Shown piece by piece: positions 23,526-32,647 of a DNA stretch of 64,000 bases. The translations under genes were made by a program, and so were the position numbers. The notes beneath the pieces are model-generated. The model ran no database searches, was not told the origin of the DNA, and worked only from the letters and a program-made list of their open reading frames with translations. How positions within the stretch are numbered: the stretch's first letter is position 1; every line of letters begins with the position of its first letter. The stretch lies in the NCBI RefSeq assembly GCF_049994905.1, contig NZ_CP188258.1, positions 1,240,001-1,304,000 on the forward strand, in the 5' to 3' direction. The stretch is from Diaminobutyricibacter sp049994905. GTDB taxonomy: Bacteria; Actinomycetota; Actinomycetes; Actinomycetales; Microbacteriaceae.

Positions 23526-25001
23526 ATGAGTGAAGCGCGCGAACACGAACTGCTGGCGAAAGTGCCGCACCAGCTGTACATCGGGGGCGAATGGGTCGAC
23601 GGAACGTCGGGTCGCGTCATCCATGTCACCGATCCGGCGACGGATGCGACGATCAAGACGATCGCAGACGCGTCGGTCGACGACGGCCGGCGTGCGCTCG
23701 ACGCAGCGGTCGAGGCGGCGGATGCGTGGGCCGCCACCGCACCCCGCGCCCGTGGCGAGATCCTGCGTCGCGCCTTCGACCTGCTGCAGGAGCGGCGGGA
23801 CGACTTCGCCCTGCTGATGACGCTCGAGATGGGCAAGCCCCTGGCCGAGGCGAACGGTGAAGTCACGTACGGCGGAGAGTTCCTGCGCTGGTTCAGCGAA
23901 GAGGCCGTGCGCATCACCGGGCGCTACGGCACGAACCCCGAAGGTACCGGGCGCATGATCGTGTCTCAACATCCGGTCGGGCCGTGTTTCCTGATCACGC
24001 CGTGGAACTTCCCCCTCGCGATGGCGACCCGCAAGATCGCGCCGGCGCTCGCCGCGGGCTGCACGGTCGTCATCAAACCCGCCGAGCTCACCCCGCTCAC
24101 GACGCTCTACTTCGCGAAGCTGCTCGAAGACGCCGGTCTTCCCGGCGGCGTCGTCAATGTCATCACCACCTCGACGTCTGGTGTGGTCTCCGCGCCCATC
24201 ATCGCCGACCCGCGCCTGCGCAAGCTGAGCTTCACGGGGTCGACCGAGGTGGGCCGCCGGCTGATCGAGCAGTCGGCCAGGAATGTGCTGCGCACCTCGA
24301 TGGAGCTGGGCGGCAACGCACCCTTCGTCGTCTTCGAGGATGCCGACCTCGACAGGGCCGTCGACGGCGCGATGCTCGCGAAGTTCCGCAACATCGGTGA
24401 GGCCTGCACCGCAGCCAACCGGTTCATCGTGCACGACTCGGTCGCCGACGAGTTCGCGCGCCGCGTCACCGAGCGGGTGAACCGCTTCCGTGTCGGCCGT
24501 GGCACCGAAGACGACGTCACCATCGGCCCCCTCATCAACGAGGATGCCGTGGCCAAGGCGCTGGCGCTCGTGAGCGACGCGGTCACCCGCGGCGCTCGTG
24601 TGCTCACCGGCGGAGACGAGATCGACGGAGACGGCAACTTCTTCGAACCGACCGTCATCACCGATGTGGCCGCCGGCAGCGACATCCTGCGTGAGGAGAT
24701 CTTCGGGCCCGTGCTCTCGATCGTGCGGTTCACCGACGAGGCCGAAGCCGTGCGCATCGCGAACGACACCGAGTTCGGCCTGGTGAGCTACGTCTTCACG
24801 AAAGACCTCGCACGCGGGCAGCGGATGGTCGACGCACTGCAGACCGGCATGATGGGCCTTAACGTCGGGGTGGTCTCGAATGCTGCGGCTCCGTTCGGCG
24901 GCGTGAAACAGTCAGGTCTGGGTCGCGAAGGCGGCCTGGAGGGCATCCACGAGTACCTCTACACGAAGTACACGCTGACCCCCGACCCGGCCACCGCGTG
25001 A
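23526..25001 (+). CDS. gabD: succinate-semialdehyde dehydrogenase
   Basis: 491 residues from ATG 23526, preceded by AAGGAG; an upstream GTG would add 10 residues. ALDH signatures: PWNFPLAMATRKIAPALAAGC, FTGSTEVG, general base E260 (MELGGNAP) and catalytic C294 (NIGEACTAANRF), with the short GabD-like C-terminus. The hpa pathway ends in succinic semialdehyde, so this enzyme supplies the exit to succinate and SdhCDAB. It is separated from hpaB by a terminator hairpin and may have its own promoter; a TATGCT lies about 40 bp upstream. Confidence 0.85.
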   Translation: MSEAREHELLAKVPHQLYIGGEWVDGTSGRVIHVTDPATDATIKTIADASVDDGRRALDAAVEAADAWAATAPRARGEILRRAFDLLQERRDDFALLMTLEMGKPLAEANGEVTYGGEFLRWFSEEAVRITGRYGTNPEGTGRMIVSQHPVGPCFLITPWNFPLAMATRKIAPALAAGCTVVIKPAELTPLTTLYFAKLLEDAGLPGGVVNVITTSTSGVVSAPIIADPRLRKLSFTGSTEVGRRLIEQSARNVLRTSMELGGNAPFVVFEDADLDRAVDGAMLAKFRNIGEACTAANRFIVHDSVADEFARRVTERVNRFRVGRGTEDDVTIGPLINEDAVAKALALVSDAVTRGARVLTGGDEIDGDGNFFEPTVITDVAAGSDILREEIFGPVLSIVRFTDEAEAVRIANDTEFGLVSYVFTKDLARGQRMVDALQTGMMGLNVGVVSNAAAPFGGVKQSGLGREGGLEGIHEYLYTKYTLTPDPATA

Positions 25002-25020
25002 GCCGAGGTATCGTGCACTC

Positions 25021-26205
25021 ATGAGCACCGATGCGGTCATCGTCGACGTCATCCGCACCCCGTCCGGCCGGGGGAAACCGGGCGGCGCGCTGTCGGACAT
25101 CCATCCTGCCGACCTGCTGGCGGGCGTGCTCGCCGAGCTCGTGCGGCGCAATGACCTCGACCCGGCCATCGTCGACGACGTGATCGGCGGATGCGTCACC
25201 CAGATCGGCGAACAGTCCACGAACATCACGCGAACCGCTGTGCTGAGCGCCGGGTTTCCCGACTCCGTGCCGGCCGTCACCGTCGACCGGCAGTGCGGAT
25301 CCAGCCAGCAGGCCGCCGCGTTCGCTGCGCAGGGCGTGCTCGCCGGGGCGTATGACGTGGTCATCGCGTGCGGCGTCGAGTCGATGAGCCGGGTCCCGAT
25401 GCTTTCCAACCGGGCGGGCCAGTCCACCGCGGGTGCGTTGCTCGAGCAGCGCTTCCCCGACGGTCTGGTCGGCCAGGGTGTGTCGGCCGAGCTGATCGCC
25501 ACCCGCTGGGGGTTCAGCAGGGAAGAGCTCGACGCATTCTCTGCGCGGTCGCACGCTCGCGCGGCGGAGGCTGCAGCATCCGGTGCCTTCGACGCGGAGC
25601 TGGTGCCTGTCGGCACGCCGGACAGCGGCGGTGTGACCGCCGATGAGACGATCCGTGCCTCGACGACCGCCGAAGCGCTGGCGGGACTCGCGCCGTCGTT
25701 CCGCACCGACGAGCTCGCCGAGCGGTTTCCCGAGATCGACTGGAAGATCACGCCGGGCAATTCGTCGCCACTGACCGACGGGGCGTCCGCGGCACTGATC
25801 ATGAGTGCGGAGATGGCCGACCGGCTGGGCCTCCGGCCGCGTGCGCGCTTCCACGCGTTCGGCGTCGCAGGGAGCGACCCGTTGCTCATGCTCACCGGCA
25901 TCATTCCCGCGACCGAGAAGGTGCTCGCGCGCACCGGACTTTCGATCGACGACATCGACACGTACGAGGTCAACGAGGCTTTTGCGCCGATTCCTCTCCT
26001 CTGGCAGCGCGAATTCGAGGCGGACCCCACGCGCCTCAACCCGCGCGGCGGTGCCATCGCACTCGGCCACGCCCTCGGGTCATCGGGCACGCGCCTGCTG
26101 GCCACCCTGGTGAACCAGCTCGAAGCCACCCGCGGCCGGTTCGGCCTGCAGACGATGTGCGAAGGCGGCGGCACCGCCAACGCCACCATCATCGAGCGGC
26201 TGTAG
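25021..26205 (+). CDS. acetyl-CoA acyltransferase (thiolase)
   Basis: 394 residues. Acyl-enzyme cysteine C92 (DRQCGSSQQA), H350 (ALGHALGSSG) and C380 (MCEGGG) form a complete degradative-thiolase active site, with NEAFA also present. It lies 19 bp after gabD and 27 bp before an SDR. The pair looks like the last two beta-oxidation steps, perhaps for aryl- or alkyl-alkanoate side chains upstream of 4-hydroxyphenylacetate. Substrate inferred from context only. Confidence 0.87.
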   Translation: MSTDAVIVDVIRTPSGRGKPGGALSDIHPADLLAGVLAELVRRNDLDPAIVDDVIGGCVTQIGEQSTNITRTAVLSAGFPDSVPAVTVDRQCGSSQQAAAFAAQGVLAGAYDVVIACGVESMSRVPMLSNRAGQSTAGALLEQRFPDGLVGQGVSAELIATRWGFSREELDAFSARSHARAAEAAASGAFDAELVPVGTPDSGGVTADETIRASTTAEALAGLAPSFRTDELAERFPEIDWKITPGNSSPLTDGASAALIMSAEMADRLGLRPRARFHAFGVAGSDPLLMLTGIIPATEKVLARTGLSIDDIDTYEVNEAFAPIPLLWQREFEADPTRLNPRGGAIALGHALGSSGTRLLATLVNQLEATRGRFGLQTMCEGGGTANATIIERL

Positions 26206-26232
26206 CCGCTCGCCGACCCGAAAGGACTTTCC

Positions 26233-26994
26233 ATGCAGATCGAGGGATGCTCGGCACTCGTCACAGGGGGCGCGTCAGGCCTCGGCAACGCGACCGCCCG
26301 GGCGCTGACAGCCGCCGGAGCGTCGGTCGTCATCCTCGACCTGCCGTCGTCGGAAGGCGAGAAGGCGGCGGTCGCTCTCGGCCCGACCGCCCGGTTCGTG
26401 GCGGCGGATGTGACCGACGAGCAGCAGGTGCAGGATGCGGTCGACGAGGCGTCCGGCCTCGCACCCCTGCGCATCGTCGTCAACTGTGCCGGCATCGCGA
26501 CCCCGGGCAAAGTGCTCGGACGGGATGGCGTGCTCGCCCTGGGCCAGTTCGAGCGCGTGGTGCGGGTGAACCTCATCGGAACGTTCAACGTCATCCGCCT
26601 CGCCGCGGCCGCCATGGTGAAGACCGAAATGCTGGGGGAGGAGCGTGGCGTCATCGTCAACACCGCCTCCGTCGCCGCGTTCGACGGCCAGATCGGGCAG
26701 CCGGCCTATTCGGCGTCCAAGGGCGGCGTCGCTGCGATGACCCTGCCGATCGCGCGCGAGCTCGCACGGGACCTGGTGCGCGTCATGACGATCGCACCCG
26801 GCATCTTCGAGACGCCGATGATGGCGGGCCTGCCGCAGGCGGCGCAGGATTCCCTCGCCGCGCAGGTTCCGCATCCGTCGCGCCTCGGCAAGCCGGCCGA
26901 GTACGCCGCCCTCGTGCGCCACATCGTCGAGAACCCGATGCTGAACGGCGAGGTCATCCGCCTCGACGGCGCCATCCGCATGCAGCCGCGCTAG
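26233..26994 (+). CDS. SDR-family 3-hydroxyacyl-CoA dehydrogenase-like protein
   Basis: 253 residues. Classical SDR: TGGASGLG at 11-18, NCAG at about 84, and catalytic S146, Y159 and K163 (YSASKGG). The PGIFETPM loop and the overall sequence are closest to type II (HSD17B10-like) 3-hydroxyacyl-CoA dehydrogenases. SD GAAAGGA. Follows the thiolase, with which it would act in consecutive steps. Confidence 0.82.
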   Translation: MQIEGCSALVTGGASGLGNATARALTAAGASVVILDLPSSEGEKAAVALGPTARFVAADVTDEQQVQDAVDEASGLAPLRIVVNCAGIATPGKVLGRDGVLALGQFERVVRVNLIGTFNVIRLAAAAMVKTEMLGEERGVIVNTASVAAFDGQIGQPAYSASKGGVAAMTLPIARELARDLVRVMTIAPGIFETPMMAGLPQAAQDSLAAQVPHPSRLGKPAEYAALVRHIVENPMLNGEVIRLDGAIRMQPR

Positions 26995-27023
26995 GCGGCT
27001 CGAGCCGCGCCCCGACCCGCGCC

Positions 27024-28466
27024 CTACTCGGCGGAGTGCGTCTCGAGGAACGCGTACACCTCGTTGTCGTCGACACCGGGGAAGCTGCCGGACGGCAGCG
27101 GCGACAGGATGTGCGCATGCAGCCGCGCGCTCGGCCACGCCTTGCCGGCCCAGCGGTCTTCGAGCTCGTGCGCGGGCCGTTTGCAGCACGACTCGTCGGG
27201 GCAGCGCGACTCCGCGCGAACCGTCGTCTCGCGCCCGCGGAACCATTTCGCCTCGGCGAACGGCACCCCGACGCTGATGGAGAACCCGCCGGCGGAGGTC
27301 GACCCCGTCTGTGTCGCGCACCAGTAGGTTCCCGCCGGGGTGTCGGTGTACTGGTAGAGCTCTGTCGTGCGGTTGGTGTGTGTGAAGGCGCTGCGTGCGC
27401 TCCACTGCCGGCAGACCAGCTGGCCTTCGATCGCACCCGTCACATCGGTGGGCAGTGGCAGCCCGTCGTTCTCGTAGCCTTTGTACAGTGCGCCGTCGTC
27501 GCCGACCCGCAGGAAGTGCAGTGTCATGTCGAGGTGGCTGGTGGCCAGGTTGGTGAGGCGCAGCGCGGCCGCCTCGTGGGTGACGCCGAACGCATCCCGG
27601 AAGTCTTCCACGGCGAGGTCGCGATCCCGTTTGCGTTCCTGGAGGAACCCGACGGCCGCCTCGCGGGGCATCAGGCAGCAGGCCGCGAAGTAGTTGATCT
27701 CGAGCCGCTGCCGGAGGAAGTCGGCGTAACTCTCGGGAGGTTCGTGGCGCAGCAGCCGGTGTGCCATCGCCTGCAGCGCCATCGAGCGCAGGCCGTGGCC
27801 TCCCGGGATCGATGCGGGCGGGAGGTAGATGCGCCCGTTGGCGAGATCTGTCACCGAGCGCGCCGAGTGCGGCAGGTCGTTCACGTAGATCAGGCGCAGG
27901 CCGAGCTGCTCGGCCATGACGCTGACCTCGCGGTGGGTGAGCGCGCCGCGGGTGTGGCCGGACGCCCGAACACGTTCTTCGGCCAGATCTTCGATCTCGG
28001 GGATGTAGTTGTTCTGCGCCCGCATCTGTTCGCGCAGTTCGGTGTTCGCGCGCCGGGCCTCTTCGGGTGTCGCGATCGCCTGGTTCGCGCGCTTCGCGAG
28101 TTCGCGATGCAGGCCGACGATCGCCTCGAGGGTCTCGGTCGGCGTTCCCTTCGTCGGCTTCACCGGCGGCAGCCCGAGTGACGCGTAGAGCGATCCCCGC
28201 TGCGCCCTGGCGAGCTCGATCTCCAGGGCCGCGCGCGAGTTCGGCGCTTCGCTGCTGAGCAGGTCGGAGAGGGCGACGTCGAGGGCCGAGGCGACGGCCT
28301 GAAGCAGCGACAGGCGCGGTTCGCGTTTGCCGTTCTCGATGAGCGACAGCTGGCTGCCGGCCACCCCGGCCGCGAGACCGAGGTCGTCGAGGGTCATCTC
28401 GCGCTGCGTGCGGTAGTGGCGGATGCGGTGGCCGAGAGTCGTGGTGTCCGCGCTGACAGAGTCCAT
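27024..28466 (-). CDS. ramB: RamB-like XRE/ImmA-type regulator of acetate metabolism
   Basis: 480 residues. N-terminal XRE helix-turn-helix (residues 13-66: RIRHYRTQREMTLDDLGLAA then SQLSLIENGKREPRLSLL), a central ImmA/M78 domain and a C-terminal Cys-containing domain (RCPDESCC). Where ImmA peptidases have HExxH, this protein reads Q-A-M-A-H (232-236), so it is probably not a protease. RamB in Corynebacterium and Mycobacterium controls acetate, glyoxylate and propionate genes. Here it is divergent from pckA across a perfect palindrome, fitting control of gluconeogenesis and of itself. Confidence 0.85.
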   Translation of the reverse strand: MDSVSADTTTLGHRIRHYRTQREMTLDDLGLAAGVAGSQLSLIENGKREPRLSLLQAVASALDVALSDLLSSEAPNSRAALEIELARAQRGSLYASLGLPPVKPTKGTPTETLEAIVGLHRELAKRANQAIATPEEARRANTELREQMRAQNNYIPEIEDLAEERVRASGHTRGALTHREVSVMAEQLGLRLIYVNDLPHSARSVTDLANGRIYLPPASIPGGHGLRSMALQAMAHRLLRHEPPESYADFLRQRLEINYFAACCLMPREAAVGFLQERKRDRDLAVEDFRDAFGVTHEAAALRLTNLATSHLDMTLHFLRVGDDGALYKGYENDGLPLPTDVTGAIEGQLVCRQWSARSAFTHTNRTTELYQYTDTPAGTYWCATQTGSTSAGGFSISVGVPFAEAKWFRGRETTVRAESRCPDESCCKRPAHELEDRWAGKAWPSARLHAHILSPLPSGSFPGVDDNEVYAFLETHSAE

Positions 28467-28482
28467 CTCTTCACACTATCGA

Positions 28483-28498
28483 AAGAATCGCGATTCTT
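28483..28498. promoter_or_regulatory. perfect 16-bp palindrome in ramB-pckA divergent promoter
   Basis: AAGAATCGCGATTCTT lies 17 bp upstream of ramB and 82 bp upstream of pckA. A good candidate operator for RamB. It does not match the AA/GAACTTTGCAAA motif reported for Corynebacterium RamB, so the binder is inferred from position. Confidence 0.65.
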
Positions 28499-28579
28499 GC
28501 CTCACAATTTTGGGATCAGAAGGTCAATTCCTCGCTCAGACTGGCTTTGGCGGAAGAATTTTCAGCGAAAGGACCCACG

Positions 28580-30430
28580 ATGACCATCACTGAGCTGCCG
28601 AGGACCCAGGAGGGCCAGGGCGGAGACCCCGCCCCGGCGACCACAGACGCGGCACTGCGCGAGTGGGTCCAGGGAATCGCTCGCCTCACCCAGCCCGACC
28701 AGATCGTCTGGTGCGACGGCTCGATGCGTGAGGCCGACCAGCTGACGAAGCAGCTCGTGGCCGAGGGCAAGTTCATCCGCCTGAACCCTGAATGGCGCCC
28801 GAACAGCTTCCTCGCGCGAACCGATGCCGGCGATGTCGCCCGCGTCGAGGACCGCACCTTCATCTGCTCGGCTGAGCCCGACGACGCCGGCCCCACCAAC
28901 AACTGGCGCGACCCCGCGGAGATGCGCTCCGAACTCGACGAGGTGTTCGAGGGCAGCATGCGCGGCCGCACGATGTACGTGGTTCCGTTCTCCATGGGAC
29001 CGCTCGGCGGCCCGATCTCGCAGCTCGGTGTCGAGATCACCGATTCGCCGTATGTCGTGCTCAGCATGGGCATCATGACACGCACCGGTCGCCGGGTACT
29101 CGACCTCATCGAGGCGGGGACGCCCTGGGTCGCCACCGTTCACAGTGTTGGAGCACCCCTCATCGAGGACGACGGCGTGCGACACGACGACGTGCTGTGG
29201 CCGTGCAACGAGACCAAGTACATCGTGCAGTTCCCCGATACCCGCGAGATCTGGTCGTACGGCTCGGGCTACGGCGGCAACGCGCTGCTCGCCAAGAAGT
29301 GCTTCGCGCTCCGTATCGCGTCGGTGATGGCACGCGACGAAGGCTGGCTGGCCGAGCACATGCTCATCATCAAGGTCACCTCGCCCGAGGGCCGCGCCTA
29401 CCACCTCGCCGCCGCCTTCCCCTCGGCCTGCGGCAAGACGAACCTGGCCATGCTGCGCCCGACGATCCCGGGCTGGAAGGTCGAGACGATCGGCGACGAC
29501 ATCGCCTGGCTGCGCCGCGACCGCGAGGGTAAGCTCCGCGCGATCAACCCGGAGGCCGGGTTCTTCGGGGTGGCGCCGGGAACGGGCATGCTGACCAATG
29601 CGACCGCCGTCGACACCCTCTGGGGGAACACGATCTTCACCAACGTCGCCCTGCGCGACGACGGCGACGTCTGGTGGGAGGGACTCACCCCCGAGCCGCC
29701 CCAGCACCTCATCGACTGGGAGGGCAACGACTGGACCCCGGATTCCGGGCGTCCGGCCGCGCATCCGAACTCCCGTTTCACCGTTTCGGCGGCCCAGTGC
29801 CCGTCGATCGCCGACGACTGGGATGCACTCGACGGCGTGCCCATCGACGCGATCCTGTTCGGCGGACGCCGCGCGACGAACGTGCCGCTGGTCGCCCAGG
29901 CGAGGGACTGGCGTCATGGCGTCTTCATGGGCGCCACGATCTCGTCAGAGAAGACGGCCGCAGCGGAAGGGACGGTCGGCGAGCTGCGCCGCGACCCGTT
30001 CGCGATGTTGCCGTTCTGCGGCTACAACATGGCCGACTACTGGGCGCATTGGCTGCACGTCGGCGACCGCCTGGGAGCGGACGCCCCGAAGATCTTCCAG
30101 GTGAACTGGTTCCGCAAGGGCGCCGACGGTGAATTCCTGTGGCCCGGATTCGGTGAGAATTCGCGGGTGATCGAGTGGATCATCCGTCGCATCGAAGGCT
30201 CGGCGGATGCCGTGGACACCCCGATCGGACGCCTCCCGGTTCCGTCGCAGTTCGACCTCGACGGCCTCGACATCAGCGACGAAGCCCTCGAGGCCCTGTT
30301 CGAGGTGGATTCCCGCACCTGGCTCGACGAGTGCGACCTGACCGAGGAGTACTTCGCCCAGTTCGGTGCCCGCGTGCCCGCAGCCCTCCGGGCCGAGCTC
30401 GCCTCGCTCCGCTACCACCTCCGCGCCTGA
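28580..30430 (+). CDS. pckA: phosphoenolpyruvate carboxykinase (GTP)
   Basis: 616 residues from ATG 28580 with GAAAGGA upstream; an in-frame upstream start would put 11 residues across the SD. Landmarks: P-loop FPSACGKTNLAM, SYGSGYGGNALLAKKCFALR, the hyper-reactive-Cys loop within it, and FGGRRATNVPLVAQA. Converts oxaloacetate and GTP to PEP. With ramB next door and the succinate-yielding hpa route upstream, it is the expected gluconeogenic entry. Confidence 0.95.
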   Translation: MTITELPRTQEGQGGDPAPATTDAALREWVQGIARLTQPDQIVWCDGSMREADQLTKQLVAEGKFIRLNPEWRPNSFLARTDAGDVARVEDRTFICSAEPDDAGPTNNWRDPAEMRSELDEVFEGSMRGRTMYVVPFSMGPLGGPISQLGVEITDSPYVVLSMGIMTRTGRRVLDLIEAGTPWVATVHSVGAPLIEDDGVRHDDVLWPCNETKYIVQFPDTREIWSYGSGYGGNALLAKKCFALRIASVMARDEGWLAEHMLIIKVTSPEGRAYHLAAAFPSACGKTNLAMLRPTIPGWKVETIGDDIAWLRRDREGKLRAINPEAGFFGVAPGTGMLTNATAVDTLWGNTIFTNVALRDDGDVWWEGLTPEPPQHLIDWEGNDWTPDSGRPAAHPNSRFTVSAAQCPSIADDWDALDGVPIDAILFGGRRATNVPLVAQARDWRHGVFMGATISSEKTAAAEGTVGELRRDPFAMLPFCGYNMADYWAHWLHVGDRLGADAPKIFQVNWFRKGADGEFLWPGFGENSRVIEWIIRRIEGSADAVDTPIGRLPVPSQFDLDGLDISDEALEALFEVDSRTWLDECDLTEEYFAQFGARVPAALRAELASLRYHLRA

Positions 30431-30470
30431 CCGCGGCACGCTCGCGCCGCCACGCTCGTCGCGAGCGGCC

Positions 30471-30522
30471 GAGCACAGGAAAAAGCACCCCATTTCTTAC
30501 GAATAGGGTGCTTTTTCCTGTG
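30471..30522. terminator. bidirectional terminator between pckA and ABC exporter
   Basis: A perfect 17-bp stem (30474-30490 with 30506-30522) and 15-nt loop between convergent genes. A-run and T-run flanks inside the stem make it usable from both strands. It shares its GAGCACAGGAAAA...GGTGCTTTTTCC arms with the hairpin at 23376-23430. Confidence 0.8.
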
Positions 30523-30535
30523 GTCGGGAGCGCCC

Positions 30536-32521
30536 TCAGACGAGGAGCTGGTGCTTGGCCAGGTCGCGGTAGAGCGGGGTGGTCTGCACCAGTTCGGAGT
30601 GGGTTCCGGTGCCGATGACCTCGCCGTGGTCGATGACGACGATCTGATCGGAGTCGACGACCGTCGACAGGCGGTGTGCGATCACGATGAGTGTGCGATC
30701 TTCGGCGACTGCGTCGATCGCCTCACGCATGAGCTGCTCGTTGCGGCCGTCGAGGCTGGAGGTCGACTCGTCGAGCAACAGCACCGGAGGCGCCGCAAGC
30801 AGTGCGCGGGCGATCGCGAGCCGCTGGCGTTCGCCGCCCGAGAGCATGATGCCGTCTTCCCCGACCGGCGCCGACAACCCGAGTTCGTTGCGCTCGAGCA
30901 CCTCGGTCAGGTTGACTGCGTGCAGCACGGCGATGCATTCGTCGTCGGTCGCCGCAGGCGCGCCGAGGGTGAGGTTGTCGCGCAGCGACCCGGCGAGCAC
31001 CGGGGCGTCCTGCTCGACGTACCCGATCTGCGACCGCAGCGTCGTGCGGTCGAGCGAGCGCACGTCGAGCCCGCCGAAGTGCACGATGCCGTCCGTCGGG
31101 TCGTAGAAACGCTCGATCAGGGCGAGGATGGTCGACTTGCCGGCCCCGGACGGCCCGACGAGCGCAGTGCGCTTTCCGCGCGGCGCCTCGAAGCTCACTC
31201 CGCGGAGCACGCCGCCGTGCGGCAGGATCTCTGCGACATCGCGCTCGTCGAGCGGGAGCCCGGCAGCGGCTTCGGCCTCCGCGACGATGTCGACGCCGCC
31301 CAGGGCTTCGACGGCGTCGCGCCGGGTCTCGTCGCGTTGCGTGCGCGCGGTCTCGGCCTCCTGCGCCTTCTCGTCGCGATCGGCCGGCGCGATGGCGGAG
31401 TCCGGGTAGGCGAAGTGCACGTCCACGAACGCAATGGCGGGAGCATCCGGTGCCATCGCCGCGTTTGCCGCGCCCACGGTGATCGCGAGCGGCGCCAGGT
31501 CGCGGTCGAACTGGTCCTCGGCGGGCAGGTCGACGATCTCCTGGATGCGCCCCAGCGCGCCGAGCGCGGCGTTGACCGCGGTGACCGCGCCGAACGCCTG
31601 GCCGAGCGGCAGGATCATCATGAACAGGAACAGGATGAACGTGACAAGGTTCGCGACGGTAATCGCCCCGCTGGCGACGCGGAACCCGCCGACGCCGAGC
31701 ACGACCAGGAACGACACCTGCATCGCGATGCCCGCGACCGGGACGACGAGGGCGGAGATCTTCGCGACCTGGATTCCCATCTTCCACGCGCCGACCGCAT
31801 CCGCGTCGATGGCCGCGATCTCGCGGTCGGTCGCGTTGGCGGCCCGGATGGTGCGCACCGAACTGATCGCGCGCTCGACCGCCGCCGCCAGGTCGCCGAC
31901 CTTGGTCTGCGCTGCCTGGCTGGCGACACGGATGCGGCCGGAGAGCCCGACCACCACGATGATCGAGACGGCGATGACGAGCACGGTCAGGCCGAGGAGG
32001 ACCGGGTCGATGATGGCCATGGCGACCAGCGCGCCCAGGAAGGTCAGCGCCCCGCCGATCGCCTCGACGAGACCCTGGGTCAGAACGGCGCGCAGCAGCG
32101 TCGTGTCCGATCCGACGCGGGAGACCAAATCGCCCGTCCGCCGGGTGTCGAACTCGCTGATCGGCAGCCGCAGCATGCGCCCCACCAGCCGGCGGCGCGA
32201 CGAGAGCACGACGCCCTCGCCCGTGCGTTGCAGGAGGTAGTGCTGGTAGCCGGAGATCAGCCCGGAGACGATGACCAGGATGACGAGCAGCCAGACGAGC
32301 GGGCCGAGCGGTTGCCCCGACTCGACGGTGGAGATCACTTTGCCGACGAGGAGTGGTTGCGCAAGGCTCGCGGCAGCCCCGAGGATGCTCAGCACGATGA
32401 CGACAGAAAGGACGACCTTGTGCTCGAAAAGGTAGGGGAGCAATTGGCTGAACCGCGCCCGCGGTCCTTCGTCTTTGGCGGGTCGCCCGAAACGGCGGCG
32501 TGGGGTCGGTGCGTTGGTCAT
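30536..32521 (-). CDS. ABC exporter, fused permease and ATPase
   Basis: 661 residues. Six membrane helices (about 35-310), then a nucleotide-binding domain with Walker A GPSGAGKS (456-463), signature LSGGERQRLAIARALL, Walker B VLLLDEST and H-loop AHR. Unusual is a charged Ala/Glu/Arg-rich insertion of about 60 residues (376-434) between the first NBD strand (HFAYPDSAI) and VLRGVSFEAPRG, splitting the A-loop region from the rest. Homodimeric lipid or drug exporter; substrate unknown. It stands alone as a single gene. Confidence 0.88.
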   Translation of the reverse strand: MTNAPTPRRRFGRPAKDEGPRARFSQLLPYLFEHKVVLSVVIVLSILGAAASLAQPLLVGKVISTVESGQPLGPLVWLLVILVIVSGLISGYQHYLLQRTGEGVVLSSRRRLVGRMLRLPISEFDTRRTGDLVSRVGSDTTLLRAVLTQGLVEAIGGALTFLGALVAMAIIDPVLLGLTVLVIAVSIIVVVGLSGRIRVASQAAQTKVGDLAAAVERAISSVRTIRAANATDREIAAIDADAVGAWKMGIQVAKISALVVPVAGIAMQVSFLVVLGVGGFRVASGAITVANLVTFILFLFMMILPLGQAFGAVTAVNAALGALGRIQEIVDLPAEDQFDRDLAPLAITVGAANAAMAPDAPAIAFVDVHFAYPDSAIAPADRDEKAQEAETARTQRDETRRDAVEALGGVDIVAEAEAAAGLPLDERDVAEILPHGGVLRGVSFEAPRGKRTALVGPSGAGKSTILALIERFYDPTDGIVHFGGLDVRSLDRTTLRSQIGYVEQDAPVLAGSLRDNLTLGAPAATDDECIAVLHAVNLTEVLERNELGLSAPVGEDGIMLSGGERQRLAIARALLAAPPVLLLDESTSSLDGRNEQLMREAIDAVAEDRTLIVIAHRLSTVVDSDQIVVIDHGEVIGTGTHSELVQTTPLYRDLAKHQLLV

Positions 32522-32647
32522 GGTTCTTCTTCAGGTTGATCGGGTGGATGCGCGGCGAAGCGCTACCTTCGACCGTACTTCGTGCTGGCCGCCCATTGTG
32601 ACCAGCGTGTAGGTTCGCACTAGCGAAGAACTGATTGGGGCAGGTTC

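Noticed and set aside
26157..28181. 674-codon plus-strand frame across the SDR and opposite ramB
   Set aside because: Joins an out-of-frame SDR translation with the antisense of ramB. No coherent domain.
30551..32539. 662-codon plus-strand frame opposite the ABC exporter
   Set aside because: Asp/Arg-rich antisense shadow; the minus strand has all ABC motifs.
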